Origin: Bifidobacterium pseudocatenulatum DSM 20438 = JCM 1200 = LMG 10505
Lineage (GTDB): Bacteria > Actinomycetota > Actinomycetes > Actinomycetales > Bifidobacteriaceae
Length of the DNA: 64,000 nucleotides
Reading direction: 5' to 3'
Assembly: GCF_001025215.1 (NCBI RefSeq)
Contig: NZ_AP012330.1
Span: 2,108,001 to 2,172,000 of the forward strand
The notes below the pieces were generated by a model. The model was not told where the DNA came from, ran no database searches, and worked only from the letters and a program-made list of their open reading frames with translations. The position numbers and the translations under genes were made by a program. Positions 34,710 through 44,253 of the stretch are shown one piece after another. Each line of letters starts with the position of its first letter. Positions within the stretch are counted from its first letter, which is position 1.

Positions 34710-35543
34710 GACTGCACCAGCCATTACACCCTTGACGATGTGCTTCTGGCAGATGAGGTAGAAGACAATAATCGGGATGATGGCCATCACCAGGCAAGCC
34801 ATCATAGCGCCCATATCGACGGAACCATAGCCGCCCTTAAGGTACTGAATAGCCACGGAAATCGTCTTGTACTTGCCCAAATCGAGCGTCAGGTACGGCA
34901 GCAGGTAGTCGTTCCAAATCCACATTGCCTGCAAAATCGCAACAGACACGATCGACGGCTTCATGATCGGCACCACGATCTGGAAGAAAATGCGGGGCAC
35001 GGAAGCGCCGTCAATCATTGCGGACTCTTCCAACGACTGCGGAATGCCCTTGACCACACCGGTGAAGATGAACACGGCCAGGCCTGCGCCGAATCCCAAG
35101 TACACAATGCACAAGCCCCACGGAGTGTTGAGCTTCAGCATATCGGCGAGCTTCGAAAGCGTGAACATCACCATCTGGAACGGCACGATCATGTTGAACA
35201 GGAACAGCGTGTACAGCAGCTTCGCAGCCCAGTTGTTCACACGCACGATCCACCATGCGCACATCGAAGTGCACACCAAGATCAGAATCACCGAGCCGAC
35301 CGTGATCAGCAGGGTCCAGCCGAAGCTGGCGAAGAAATTCGTGGTTTCAATGCCACGGGTATAGTTTTCCAATCCAACGAACGCCTTGCCGGTCGGGATG
35401 GAGAACGCATCACGCGAAATATACGCCTTCTGCTTGAAGGAGTTGATGATCACCAGCACGATCGGGAAGACCCATGCCAGCGACACCAAGGAAAACAGTA
35501 CGGTCCACAATCCGCCATGCTTGACCTTTTCTCCGGAAATCAT
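34701..35543 (-). CDS. Carbohydrate ABC transporter permease (MalG-type)
   Basis: A 280-aa permease with six hydrophobic helices. The EAA loop reads EESAMIDGASVPRIFFQIVVP. The gene overlaps its MalF-type partner by ATGA, with GGAGG upstream. No binding protein or ATPase belongs to this operon; two binding-protein genes without permeases (39222 and 42815) lie nearby and are the likely partners. The substrate is probably an alpha-glucan oligosaccharide, by context. Confidence 0.9.
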   Translation of the reverse strand: MISGEKVKHGGLWTVLFSLVSLAWVFPIVLVIINSFKQKAYISRDAFSIPTGKAFVGLENYTRGIETTNFFASFGWTLLITVGSVILILVCTSMCAWWIVRVNNWAAKLLYTLFLFNMIVPFQMVMFTLSKLADMLKLNTPWGLCIVYLGFGAGLAVFIFTGVVKGIPQSLEESAMIDGASVPRIFFQIVVPIMKPSIVSVAILQAMWIWNDYLLPYLTLDLGKYKTISVAIQYLKGGYGSVDMGAMMACLVMAIIPIIVFYLICQKHIVKGVMAGAVKG

Positions 35544-36394
35544 GCTTCCACCTCCTTGGAAGTCGTCAGCTTATTCTGAATCAGCGCAACAATCGCGACA
35601 AGCACGAAGAACAGCACTGCCTTGGCCTGTCCAACGCCTTCCCAGCCGACACGGCCATAGAAGGTACGGGTGATGTTCAGCGCCAAGCCTTCAGACATGT
35701 TCGACGGAGCGCCGTTCGTCAATGCGAGGTTCTGGTCATACAGCTTGAATCCGTTGGTCACGCACAGGAACGAGCACACGGTAATCGACGGCATCATCAA
35801 CGGAATGATGATCTTGAACATGGTCTGCGTGCCGTTCGCGCCATCCACGGAAGCCGCTTCAAGCACATCGGTCGGCAGCGACTGCATGCCGGCGATGTAG
35901 ATGATCATCATGTAGCCGATCTGCTGCCAGCACACCAGTACGACCAGACCCCAGAAGCCGTACGTCGCGCTATAGGTCAGCGAGCGCGCCCAGTGCGCGA
36001 GAATGCCGTTGAGCAGCAGCATCCAGATGTAGCCCAGAATGATGCCGCCGATCAGGTTCGGCATGAAGAACACCGAACGGAAAATGTTCGATCCCTTGAT
36101 CGCCTTGGTGAGCATGTAGGCGATGAAGAACGCGACCACGTTGATCACGATCGTGGTGACGATCGTCAGCAATGTGGAGAAGCCCAACGCGTGCAGGAAT
36201 TCCTTGTCCTGCAGTGCGCGGGTGTAGTTCTTAAGCCCTACGAACTCGGCGTCGGTAACCGTTGTGAACTTGCAAAAGCTCAGGTAGACGCCCATGATGA
36301 ATGGAACGACGAATCCAATAATGAATGCGGCGAACGTTGGCAGCGCAAACAGCGCCCACCATTTCCGTATCGCCTTGCCAGCCATGCTGATCAT
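35540..36394 (-). CDS. Carbohydrate ABC transporter permease (MalF-type)
   Basis: A 284-aa permease: short basic N-terminus, six hydrophobic helices, and EAA loop EAASVDGANGTQTMFKIIIP. The start is ATG at 36394 with GGCAGGC upstream; Met4 at 36385 is an alternative. First gene of the two-gene permease operon, divergent from LacI-B, with AACGTT operators between them. Shorter than the MalF at 25266, so the two transport systems are not simple duplicates. Confidence 0.9.
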   Translation of the reverse strand: MISMAGKAIRKWWALFALPTFAAFIIGFVVPFIMGVYLSFCKFTTVTDAEFVGLKNYTRALQDKEFLHALGFSTLLTIVTTIVINVVAFFIAYMLTKAIKGSNIFRSVFFMPNLIGGIILGYIWMLLLNGILAHWARSLTYSATYGFWGLVVLVCWQQIGYMMIIYIAGMQSLPTDVLEAASVDGANGTQTMFKIIIPLMMPSITVCSFLCVTNGFKLYDQNLALTNGAPSNMSEGLALNITRTFYGRVGWEGVGQAKAVLFFVLVAIVALIQNKLTTSKEVEA

Positions 36395-36544
36395 AGCCTG
36401 CCTGCTTTCTTTCCTTCTCCATTCCGATCACCGCGGCACCGCGGTGCGGAATTCCTGCAATTGTTGGCCGAATCAGCGGATCACTGCTCTGTTCTCCACC
36501 TTTCCGGTATTTACACTCGTCATGATAAACGGCATGACACGAAA

Positions 36545-36599
36545 TGTCAAACGTTGTCATTTTTGCATGTCTTGAGACGCAAATTTACCAACGTTGTAA
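36545..36599. promoter_or_regulatory. AACGTT operators between permease operon and LacI-B
   Basis: TGTCAAACGTTGTCA (36545-36559) and TTACCAACGTTGTAA (36585-36599) are imperfect palindromes. A third, GAAAACGTTTGTAA, begins at 36660, directly after a TATAAT (36654-36659) that is the likely LacI-B -10 box. Their shared centre matches the site at 20130 near LacI-A. Confidence 0.6.
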
Positions 36600-36736
36600 T
36601 GTTTTTGATTATCAAAACTCGTTGCAATATCAAGCATTTTAAGCCTCTTCTGCTATAATGAAAACGTTTGTAATGCATGTATTGCAAAGATGTCGCAATA
36701 CAGTATGTTGGAACGTAAGCAGTCACAAGGAAAAAC

Positions 36737-37747
36737 ATGAAAAGCAGTATTCAAGATGTAGCGCAGCTTGCGCACGTATCCATTTCAACGGTTTCGCGTT
36801 CCTTCACACGCCCGGATCTCGTGTCGAAAGCCACCCGAGACAAGGTGATGAAAGCCGCGGACGAGCTGAACTTCTCCATTTCACGTTCCGCAGCCGCGCT
36901 GAAAACCGGTCGCGCGCTACGCATCGCGGTCCCGGTTTCCGGACGGCTCAACCTGTGGTTCAGCTCATCCATCATCGAAGGCCTCAACCAGATCTTCCAC
37001 GACGAGGGATACGACATTTCCATCTACCAGATGTCGAGCATCGAGGAACGTCGTGAATTCTTCGACATGCTGCCGGTGCGCCGCAACGTCGACGCGGTAA
37101 TCGTCATTTCCTTCGATATCGACGCCAACGAGATCGATCAGCTCAAGTCCGTCAATGTGCCAATCATCGGCATCAACTCGAGTCTGCCGGAAGAGCGCGG
37201 TTTCAGCGCGGCCGTGCGCATCGACGACAAGCAGGGATCCGAGCTTGCCGCACGCCATCTTATGACGCTCGGCCACCGTGACATCGCCTACATTCGCACC
37301 AACCGCGAAGTGACGCTCCACTTCAGCGTGCAGGGACGTTTCGAATCGTTCATGGCGTGCTGCCAAGCCAACGGCGTCGAACCGCGCGTGCTCGTCACCG
37401 ACGAAAGCAAGAACAACATCAGCAAAGTCGTGACGCAGCTGCTCAGCCTCGACCATATGCCGACCGCGATCGCCTGCCAGGAAGACGGCATCGCGGTGCC
37501 GCTGCTGTTCCAGCTGGAACGCAACGGATTCACCGTGCCGAACGATATTTCCATCATCGGCTACGACGACAGCATTTACGCGCGCGACCTCGGCCTGACC
37601 ACCGTGCGCCAGACGCCTGTCGAAATGGCGCAGGAGGCGGCCCGCATGACGCTCGATCTCATTGAGGAGCGCCCGCTTGACGAACCGTTCAAAACGTTCC
37701 CGGCGCAGCTGATCGTGCGTTCCACTACGGCTCGTCTGCATCGCTAA
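36737..37747 (+). CDS. LacI-family transcriptional regulator (LacI-B)
   Basis: A 336-aa regulator with AAGGAAAAAC before the ATG. HTH: VAQLAHVSISTVSRSFTRPD; hinge helix RSAAALKTG; effector domain with VPIIGINSS, ISIIGYDDSIYARD and LTTVRQTP. Recognition residues match those of LacI-A, and the whole effector domain is visibly related, so the two are paralogues with overlapping operators. It is divergent from the permease pair at 34701-36394, which it probably controls together with itself. The effector is unknown, probably a maltooligosaccharide or glucose derivative. Confidence 0.92.
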   Translation: MKSSIQDVAQLAHVSISTVSRSFTRPDLVSKATRDKVMKAADELNFSISRSAAALKTGRALRIAVPVSGRLNLWFSSSIIEGLNQIFHDEGYDISIYQMSSIEERREFFDMLPVRRNVDAVIVISFDIDANEIDQLKSVNVPIIGINSSLPEERGFSAAVRIDDKQGSELAARHLMTLGHRDIAYIRTNREVTLHFSVQGRFESFMACCQANGVEPRVLVTDESKNNISKVVTQLLSLDHMPTAIACQEDGIAVPLLFQLERNGFTVPNDISIIGYDDSIYARDLGLTTVRQTPVEMAQEAARMTLDLIEERPLDEPFKTFPAQLIVRSTTARLHR

Positions 37748-37891
37748 ACGGTCCGAACGAGCACCGTTCGCATAGCGTCTGTTTTTTGCCGCCATGTTGA
37801 ACTTCACCACTTCGTGACAGCGATTACAGGCTACCGTTGCCTTACGCTATCTTGTAATCGAATCTTTATATTCGTCTTTCGACTACTGTAA

Positions 37892-37907
37892 ATGATAGCG
37901 CTTTCAT
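37892..37907 (+). promoter_or_regulatory. LacI-C operator upstream of its own gene
   Basis: ATGATAGCGCTTTCAT is a near-perfect palindrome about 100 bases before the LacI-C start. Two more copies stand upstream of the alpha-glucosidase gene at 42492 and 42568. Confidence 0.75.
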
Positions 37908-38005
37908 TTCTGTTGTACAAATTCACCAATCTACAGCGTGTTTTCGTCTAAAATCAAGGCTTTTAGTATCATGGAAGCGTTAATCATTTTCATCAAAGGA
38001 GACAC

Positions 38006-39061
38006 ATGGCCAAACCGACCATCGCCAACGTAGCCGAATTGGCAGGAGTGTCGCAAGCCACCGTTTCCCGAGCACTTCGTGGCGCGACCAACGTCACAGA
38101 AGAGACCCGCATCAAAGTTCAGCGGGCAGCGGATCAACTCAACTTCACACTCTCAAAAAGCGCTTCCGCCCTAGCATCCGGAAAAACCATGCGCGTCATC
38201 CTCCTGGTCTCGGGCAAACTCAACGAGTGGTTCAATTCCGGAGTGCTCCAAGGGGTCTACGAGGAGCTCGCGCCGGTCGGCTATGACGTCACACCGGCCT
38301 TCATCACCGACCGCAGCGAACTGGACCGGTTCTTCTCCCAGCTGCCGAAAAGCCGCAACGCGGACGCCATCATCATTTCCTCATTCCAGCTCATGCCCGC
38401 CATGCGCGACCAGCTCCAAGCCATAGACCTGCCGACCGTGGGCGTCAACGTTCCTGCGGAATCGGGTTATTTCGACGCTTCCATCAGCATCGACAACTCC
38501 AGTGCGATGACCATGGCCGTACGATTGCTGCGCTCTCTGGGGCATACCAACATCGCGTTCTGCAGCGACTACATTCCGGCCGACATGGTCTACAACACCA
38601 GCCAACGCACCCAGGCGTTCGCGGATGCCGCACAGGCCAACGCCACCGATGGAATCACATTCAGCCTGCTTACGGCCGACGCGCACGATGCGCCGCTGAG
38701 CAAATCCGACCTCGCCTCGCAACTGACCGCGAAACTGCTGTCACTTCCGGAACGCCCCACCGCCGTCTGCGTGGAAACCGACCAAGTCGCCATCGCACTG
38801 GTCAAGGAACTACGCAAGCAGCAGCTGAATGTGCCGGAAGACATTTCAGTGCTCGGCTTTGACGACGCCGAAATCGCACAGGCAGCGGATCTTTCCACCA
38901 TTCGCCAGGAGCCAATCGAGCTAGGGCGCATAGCCGGTAGAAAAGTGCTGCAGCTCCTACGTAACGAACCTCTTGAACATCCGCATGAACTGCAGGATCC
39001 TTTGCTGGTGTTGCGCAACACCACAAGCCGCATTGACAGCGGGGCGGCGCCGGCGGAATAA
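38006..39061 (+). CDS. LacI-family transcriptional regulator (LacI-C)
   Basis: A 351-aa regulator with AAAGGAGAC before the ATG. HTH: VAELAGVSQATVSRALRGAT; hinge helix SKSASALASG; effector domain with DLPTVGVNVPAE, ISVLGFDDAEIAQ and LSTIRQEP. Its recognition residues (QAT rather than IST) differ from LacI-A and LacI-B, matching a different operator, ATGATAGCGCTTTCAT. Copies near itself and the alpha-glucosidase suggest it regulates the alpha-glucosidase/binding-protein operon and its own gene. Convergent with that operon across a shared terminator. Confidence 0.92.
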   Translation: MAKPTIANVAELAGVSQATVSRALRGATNVTEETRIKVQRAADQLNFTLSKSASALASGKTMRVILLVSGKLNEWFNSGVLQGVYEELAPVGYDVTPAFITDRSELDRFFSQLPKSRNADAIIISSFQLMPAMRDQLQAIDLPTVGVNVPAESGYFDASISIDNSSAMTMAVRLLRSLGHTNIAFCSDYIPADMVYNTSQRTQAFADAAQANATDGITFSLLTADAHDAPLSKSDLASQLTAKLLSLPERPTAVCVETDQVAIALVKELRKQQLNVPEDISVLGFDDAEIAQAADLSTIRQEPIELGRIAGRKVLQLLRNEPLEHPHELQDPLLVLRNTTSRIDSGAAPAE

Positions 39062-39135
39062 ATCGGCGTCATAAATCGACGGCAGCTGAATAAATCGAGA
39101 GGCAGCGGAAAAACGTAAAGCCGCCAAAACGCGAA

Positions 39136-39183
39136 AGCGGCCTGTATGCATGAACCAGATCATGCACACAGGCCGCTCTTTTC
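39136..39183. terminator. Bidirectional terminator between LacI-C and binding protein 1
   Basis: Arms AGCGGCCTGT and ACAGGCCGCT, with inner GCATGA/TCATGC, followed by a CTTTTC run. Confidence 0.85.
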
Positions 39184-39221
39184 ATCGCAAGCCTTGCAGG
39201 GCTTCAATCAGCGGTGCGATC

Positions 39222-40601
39222 TCACCCCTGCTGATCGAATTTCTGCGCTTGAGGAACGGATCCCAACGATTCCTCGTTGTTGTTCCATTCGGTGGCCCAG
39301 CCGTCGACGTAGGCGCTCTTCACCTTGCTCCAATCGCCGGTGCCCTGCGCGTATTCGATAAGCGCCGCGGCGACGTCGTCCTGCCACTGCTGATCCGGAA
39401 CGGTGAAGCTGCGCACCTCGGTCTTGCCGTCGACAGCGTAGGAGCGAGCGATCTTGGTCAGCGGATTATCCGGCTGGAACTCATCGCCATCGAATGTGGT
39501 GAACGGTACGGAGAAGCCCATATCCTGGGAGAGGATCTTCTTGGCCTCGTCATCGGTGACCATCCACTTGATGAAGTCGAGCGTGGCCTGCTTGTCTTTG
39601 TCGGAAGCGTTCTTGTTCACCGCCCAGCTGGCGTCATACACGCCTGCGGGACCGCTCTCCTCCTCGCCCTTGATGCCCATGTAATACGGCAGCATGCCAA
39701 GATCGTCGTCCGCTACTTCGTTACCCTTGATCTGCGTGTAGGCCCAGACACCGTTCGGATAGAACGCCACCTGGCCAAGCGCGAATTCGGAAGTGACATC
39801 GTCGTACGTCTTCGAGCTGACCAGGCTCGGATCAGTCGGGCTGGTCTCCAGCTCGAGATCGAACAGATCCTTGTAGTTATCCAAGTAGGTGCCCTTGATG
39901 GTCTTGGAGAACGTGGTGTTCATGTCCTTGTACTCGTAGTACAGCGGGATGCGCCCCATATGCGCGGAGAAACGGTATGTGTCGGAGGCATCCAGACCTG
40001 GCGTCGCGAACGCGCCGTCGACGCCGAGATCGTCCTTGTGCTCGTTGATGGACTCGGCCACGGCCTTGAGCGTCTTGTAATCCTTGATGTCGTCGGCGCT
40101 CTTGATCACCGCGTAATCCTTGCTGGCGTAATCGTTGATGATCTTCTTGTTGTAGATGATGCCGTACCATTCAGCCGCGTATGGCAGCGTGAACGAATCG
40201 CCATCAATGGTGTAGGAGTAGGCCTTGCCGTCATCGGTGAGCAGTTTGTACGCTTCGGTGTCCTGCAATGGCTCGCAATACTTCTGATATTTTGCGAACT
40301 GGTCGAAACCGGAGATGTTGAACATGGTCGGCGCGTTGGACTTGGCCAGCTCCGAGCTCATGGTCGCATCGTATGTGCCGGACGCACCGGTCTGCACGTC
40401 CACCTGCACACCGGTTTTTTCGGTATACATTTCGGCGAGCTGCTTGTATTGGTCCACGACTTCCGACTTGTTGTTCATGAAATACACATGGCCCTTGTCG
40501 GAATCAGCGCTGCTGCTGCCGCCGCCGCAAGCCGCCAACGATACGCCCATGGCCAACGCCGCGGCGACCGCGCACGTTTTGGTGATGATTCCCTGCTTCA
40601 T
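39222..40601 (-). CDS. Carbohydrate-binding lipoprotein 1 (extracellular solute-binding)
   Basis: A 459-aa family-1 solute-binding lipoprotein with lipobox LAAC (Cys25), then a Gly/Ser linker. Features: GHVYFMNNKSEVVDQYKQLA, TGVQVDVQTGASGTYDATM, FTLPYAAEWYGIIYNKKI, DASWAVNKNASDKDKQATL and the end IEYAQGTGDWSKVKSAYVDGW. It is clearly related to the binding protein at 42815, but not close to MalE at 26903. AAGGAGAT precedes the ATG. It is 98 bases downstream of the alpha-glucosidase gene in the same operon; the intervening bases carry two TTCGTTGGA repeats. The permease partner is probably 34701-36394 (inference). Confidence 0.9.
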   Translation of the reverse strand: MKQGIITKTCAVAAALAMGVSLAACGGGSSSADSDKGHVYFMNNKSEVVDQYKQLAEMYTEKTGVQVDVQTGASGTYDATMSSELAKSNAPTMFNISGFDQFAKYQKYCEPLQDTEAYKLLTDDGKAYSYTIDGDSFTLPYAAEWYGIIYNKKIINDYASKDYAVIKSADDIKDYKTLKAVAESINEHKDDLGVDGAFATPGLDASDTYRFSAHMGRIPLYYEYKDMNTTFSKTIKGTYLDNYKDLFDLELETSPTDPSLVSSKTYDDVTSEFALGQVAFYPNGVWAYTQIKGNEVADDDLGMLPYYMGIKGEEESGPAGVYDASWAVNKNASDKDKQATLDFIKWMVTDDEAKKILSQDMGFSVPFTTFDGDEFQPDNPLTKIARSYAVDGKTEVRSFTVPDQQWQDDVAAALIEYAQGTGDWSKVKSAYVDGWATEWNNNEESLGSVPQAQKFDQQG

Positions 40602-40699
40602 TGCTTATCTCCTTCGTTGGATTTGTTGTTATTCGTTGGACTTGCTGATTTTCGTGGTAGCTATTTGTACGTGCGCCGGCATTGCTTCCGGCCGCCGCG

Positions 40700-42460
40700 T
40701 TATAGCTGGAGCCAGACGGTGGTGTCCTGCGGCAATCGGCCATCCTCGGTGAGTTCACCCGACGCGAGGATGACATCGCCTTGCGGTAGTTCGGCCGGAC
40801 GTTCGCCGAAATTGGTGACGCTCGCCCAACCGTTGGAACGACTGTAGGCGATGACTCCGCCGCGTTGTCCATCCGCGCCGTCCCGCACGTCAGATGGACG
40901 ATCCTCGTCCAGCCACTGCAGTTCGGTGTCCTGCGGCATCAGGTTATGCCTCAACGACAGCGCCTTGCGGTACAGGTTCAGCATGGAATTCGGGTCGGCA
41001 TCCTCCACGTCGACGGCGAAATCCTTGTACCATTTCGGCTGTGGTAGGTGTGGATCGTGCTCGGCGCCCGCAGGAGAGAAACCGAAAGAACCATCGTGGC
41101 CGAATTCGTCATCGGGATCATCGAGCTTCGGTGCGTCTGCGGCGACCCAGGGCAGCGGCACACGGCAGCCGTCACGGCCTTTTTCGATTTGCTCGCGCAC
41201 GCTGTTGAACGCGGTGGGATCCTCCAGCTTGTTCCAAGGAATATCCGCGACTTCCGGCAGTCCCAGTTCCTCACCCTGGTAGATGTAGGTGGAACCAGGC
41301 AAGGCAAGTTCCATAAGAATCGCGGCGCGGGCACGCTTGGCGCCCAATTCGCGGTTCTCCTCATAGGTGGTACCGTCGCGCAGCAGCCAATCCTTGGCCA
41401 GCTGATGATGCGACGAGGCTGGAACCTGCGGCAATCCATAACGGCTGGCGTGACGAGGCACGTCGTGGTTGCTCATCACCCAAGTCGCGGAGGAGCCGGA
41501 ACGTTCCGCGCTTTCCAAGCCTTCCTCGATGGCCAGGTGCATGTCGTCGCGAATCCAGTCCTTCTTGGCGAACTCGAAGTTGAACACCTGTCCGAGCTCT
41601 TCGGTCGAAGCGTACAGATGCTGGCGATCCGGATTGACCCAGGCTTCGGCCACGGCGAATGCCGGCGGATTGTACTCGTTGAACACCTTGCGCCACTCGC
41701 GGTAGATGTCATGCACCTCATCACGGTCATACAACGGGTGCGACCCGTCCGAGGGAAGCACATGCTCGCAGACCTTGTAGCTTTCGAGGTCGTCGCGGTC
41801 AAGATCCTTGGCGAGGCCGTGCGCCACGTCCACGCGGAAGCCGTCCGCACCATGGTCGAGCCAGAAGCGCAGCGTCTTGATGAAGTCGGCGCGCACCTCG
41901 GGGTTCTTCCAGTTCCAGTCCGGCTGCTCCTTGGTGAACATGTGCAGATACCACTGGCCGTCAGGAACGCGCGTCCACGCCGGACCGCCGAAGCTTGCGA
42001 TCCAATCAGTCGGCGGCTGGTCGCCGTTCGGGCCCTTGCCGTCGCGGAAGATGTAACGGTCGCGTTCCGGGGAGCCTGGGGCGGCCGCGAGGGCGGCCTT
42101 GAACCATTCGTGCAGGTTGGAGCTGTGGTTCGGCACGATGTCGACCACGACCTTGATGCCGTGCTCGTGGGCGGCCTTGGCGAGCTCGTCGAAATCGTCC
42201 ATGGTGCCGAGCTTCGGGTCGACGTTGCGGTAGTCGTCCACGTCGTAGCCGCCGTCGGCAAGCTGGGACGGGTAGAACGGGCTCAGCCAGATGGCATCCA
42301 CGCCGAGTTCGGCGAGGTAGTCGATCTTCTCGGTGACGCCTGCGATGCTGCCCAGGCCCGAACCGCGGGAGTCCTTGAAGGAACGCGGGTACACCTGGTA
42401 CACCACGGCCTGCTTCCACCACAACGCCGGATCGGTAGTATCAATTTCTTGTTGCACCAT
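40700..42460 (-). CDS. GH13 alpha-glucosidase / oligo-1,6-glucosidase type
   Basis: A 586-aa cytoplasmic enzyme resembling bifidobacterial AglA/AglB-type alpha-glucosidases. The N-terminus has WWKQAVVYQVYPRSFKDS. Region I is VVDIVPNHSS, the nucleophile Asp211 lies in GADGFRVDVAHG, the acid/base Glu272 in FAVAEAWVN and the stabiliser in WVMSNHDVPRH. A C-terminal beta domain ends WLQL. Substrates are likely short alpha-glucosides such as isomaltose, panose, maltose or sucrose derivatives; the linkage cannot be fixed by reading. The ribosome site is weak (GAAAGTG). Two LacI-C operators lie upstream, and binding protein 1 follows. Confidence 0.9.
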   Translation of the reverse strand: MVQQEIDTTDPALWWKQAVVYQVYPRSFKDSRGSGLGSIAGVTEKIDYLAELGVDAIWLSPFYPSQLADGGYDVDDYRNVDPKLGTMDDFDELAKAAHEHGIKVVVDIVPNHSSNLHEWFKAALAAAPGSPERDRYIFRDGKGPNGDQPPTDWIASFGGPAWTRVPDGQWYLHMFTKEQPDWNWKNPEVRADFIKTLRFWLDHGADGFRVDVAHGLAKDLDRDDLESYKVCEHVLPSDGSHPLYDRDEVHDIYREWRKVFNEYNPPAFAVAEAWVNPDRQHLYASTEELGQVFNFEFAKKDWIRDDMHLAIEEGLESAERSGSSATWVMSNHDVPRHASRYGLPQVPASSHHQLAKDWLLRDGTTYEENRELGAKRARAAILMELALPGSTYIYQGEELGLPEVADIPWNKLEDPTAFNSVREQIEKGRDGCRVPLPWVAADAPKLDDPDDEFGHDGSFGFSPAGAEHDPHLPQPKWYKDFAVDVEDADPNSMLNLYRKALSLRHNLMPQDTELQWLDEDRPSDVRDGADGQRGGVIAYSRSNGWASVTNFGERPAELPQGDVILASGELTEDGRLPQDTTVWLQL

Positions 42461-42491
42461 ATGTTTTCACTTTCGTTCGCATCGTCGCAAA

Positions 42492-42507
42492 ATGATAGCG
42501 GTTACAT
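42492..42507 (-). promoter_or_regulatory. LacI-C operator proximal to the alpha-glucosidase
   Basis: ATGATAGCGGTTACAT, two mismatches from the perfect site, 32 bases upstream of the start codon. Confidence 0.7.
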
Positions 42508-42567
42508 TTCTTCAAACTACAGATAAGAACATTTTTAAATCAACATCTTTTCTGCTTATTATTAATA

Positions 42568-42583
42568 ATGATAGCGCTTTCAT
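42568..42583 (-). promoter_or_regulatory. LacI-C operator distal to the alpha-glucosidase
   Basis: ATGATAGCGCTTTCAT, identical to the site at 37892. The 76-base spacing to the proximal copy would permit looping or cooperative binding. Confidence 0.75.
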
Positions 42584-42640
42584 TACTGCAACGCAATCCC
42601 TCCGACGCACGGCGTGTCCTACAGCCGTACGTCGCCGCAT

Positions 42641-42694
42641 AAAAAAACGAACTGCAATCAGGAGAGGAAAGGAAGACTTCCGATTGCAGCTCGT
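42641..42694 (-). terminator. Terminator of binding protein 2
   Basis: On the minus strand ACGAGCTGCAATC pairs with GATTGCAGTTCGT and is followed by T7. Confidence 0.8.
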
Positions 42695-42814
42695 TGCTTG
42701 TTCAATTATTCAGTTATGCAGTTATTCGATCAATCACGCGCCGATGGTATTTCCGCGCTACGCGACGCGCGGACCGATTCGTCATGCGCGATTACGATTG
42801 GTTTTTCGAGACGA

Positions 42815-44140
42815 TCAGTGAGACGCGTCGTATTCGGTCTTCCAACCGTCCACGAATGCGGTCTTGACGGCATCCCAGTCGCCGGTGCCCTGCGCGTACT
42901 CGAGGAGGGCGGAACCGAGCTGGTTCTTCCACTCTTCGGACGGCATCATGGTGAAGTTCCAAGAGACTGCGGTCTTGTCAGAATTCTGATCTTCAACAGC
43001 GGCCTGCACCAGCGGATTGTCGGACTTGACATCGCTGAAGGACTTGAACGGAGTGGTGAAGCCCATGGCGCTGGACAGGGACTCGATGCCGGTCTTGCTG
43101 GTGACGACCCACTTCAGGAAATCCTTGGTGGCCTGCTTATCGGCGTCGGAAGCCTTGGAGTTAATGCACCAGTAGTTCTCGGAGCCAGTGGCCAGACCCT
43201 GGTTCTCCTCGCCCTTGACGCCCGTGTAGATCGGGAGCATGCCGATGGACTCGGCCTTCATGCCGTTCTTCTGCAGATCGGTCCATGCCCAAGTGCCGTT
43301 CTGATAGAACACGGCCTCGCCGAGGGAGAACTCGGAGGTGGCGTCATCACCGGTCTTGGAGCTCAGCTGGGTCGGTTCGGTGGTGGAATCCTTCAGGTAC
43401 AGGTCGAAGATGTTCTTATACTCCGGCAGATAGGTACCCTTGACGGTCGCCGGCTGCTTGGTGATGTTGTCATCCTTGAACTCGTAGTACAGCGGCAGGT
43501 TGGCCAGATGGGTCTTGAAGCGCCAATCGGAGCTGGAATCGAAACCGGCGGAAGTGAATGCGCCCTTAACGCCGAGCTGGTCCTTCTTGGCCTGGATGTC
43601 ATCAGCCACGGCCTTCAGGGTATCGAAATTGTCGATATCCTTGACGTCCTTGATCTTGGCGCCATCGGTGGCGATGTACTTGGCCAGCAGATCCTTGTTG
43701 TAAATCAGACCATAGGTTTCCATAGCGTACGGAACGCCAACGACCTTGCTCCCATCCTTGAGGGCGACGTCCTTGTTGATGAGCTGCTTGTACGGCTCGG
43801 TGTCCGTCATGTCATCAGTGTAGGACTTCCAGTTCTGATAGCCGACCGGACCATTGACCTGGAACAGGGTCGGGGCTTCGGACTTGGCGATCTCGGACTT
43901 CAGGGTCTGCTCGTAGGTGCCGGAAGCAGCAGTCTGGACCTTGACCTCGACACCGGTTTCCTTGGTGTAATCCTTGGCCAGCTTCTGCCATTCGTCGTTG
44001 GATTCCGGCTTGAAGTTCAGGTAATAGACCTTGCCCTTGCCGTCGTCGGAGCTGGAGCTCGATCCGCAAGCGCCCAACGTGCCTACGGACATCGCCGCGA
44101 TGGCGACCATTCCAACTGCTGCCTTGATAGTACGATTCAT
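42815..44140 (-). CDS. Carbohydrate-binding lipoprotein 2 (extracellular solute-binding)
   Basis: About 441 aa; of two adjacent ATGs the one at 44140 has the better spacing to AAAGG. Lipobox LGAC (Cys25), Ser/Asp linker, then KVYYLNFKPESNDEWQKLA, TGVEVKVQTAASGTYEQTL, VVGVPYAMETYGLIYNKDL, and the end LEYAQGTGDWDAVKTAFVDGW. The ends of binding proteins 1 and 2 are nearly the same, so they are paralogues likely to serve one transporter with different ligands. Monocistronic, with its own terminator and a TTGCAAACGTAAGCAA operator upstream. Confidence 0.9.
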   Translation of the reverse strand: MNRTIKAAVGMVAIAAMSVGTLGACGSSSSSDDGKGKVYYLNFKPESNDEWQKLAKDYTKETGVEVKVQTAASGTYEQTLKSEIAKSEAPTLFQVNGPVGYQNWKSYTDDMTDTEPYKQLINKDVALKDGSKVVGVPYAMETYGLIYNKDLLAKYIATDGAKIKDVKDIDNFDTLKAVADDIQAKKDQLGVKGAFTSAGFDSSSDWRFKTHLANLPLYYEFKDDNITKQPATVKGTYLPEYKNIFDLYLKDSTTEPTQLSSKTGDDATSEFSLGEAVFYQNGTWAWTDLQKNGMKAESIGMLPIYTGVKGEENQGLATGSENYWCINSKASDADKQATKDFLKWVVTSKTGIESLSSAMGFTTPFKSFSDVKSDNPLVQAAVEDQNSDKTAVSWNFTMMPSEEWKNQLGSALLEYAQGTGDWDAVKTAFVDGWKTEYDASH

Positions 44141-44253
44141 CATCGAACCTTTCTCTTCCATTCCTGTTTCCCAGCACCCCGCTGGTCAACATCCTGTGAA
44201 ATCGCTTCCTCACGATTCCTGACATGCACTATTGTGCCGCATTTCTCCCGTTT

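Noticed and set aside
39150..40847. 565-codon plus-strand open frame
   Set aside because: Antisense to binding protein 1 and the 3' part of the alpha-glucosidase. Its composition is typical of the shadow of a GC-rich gene.
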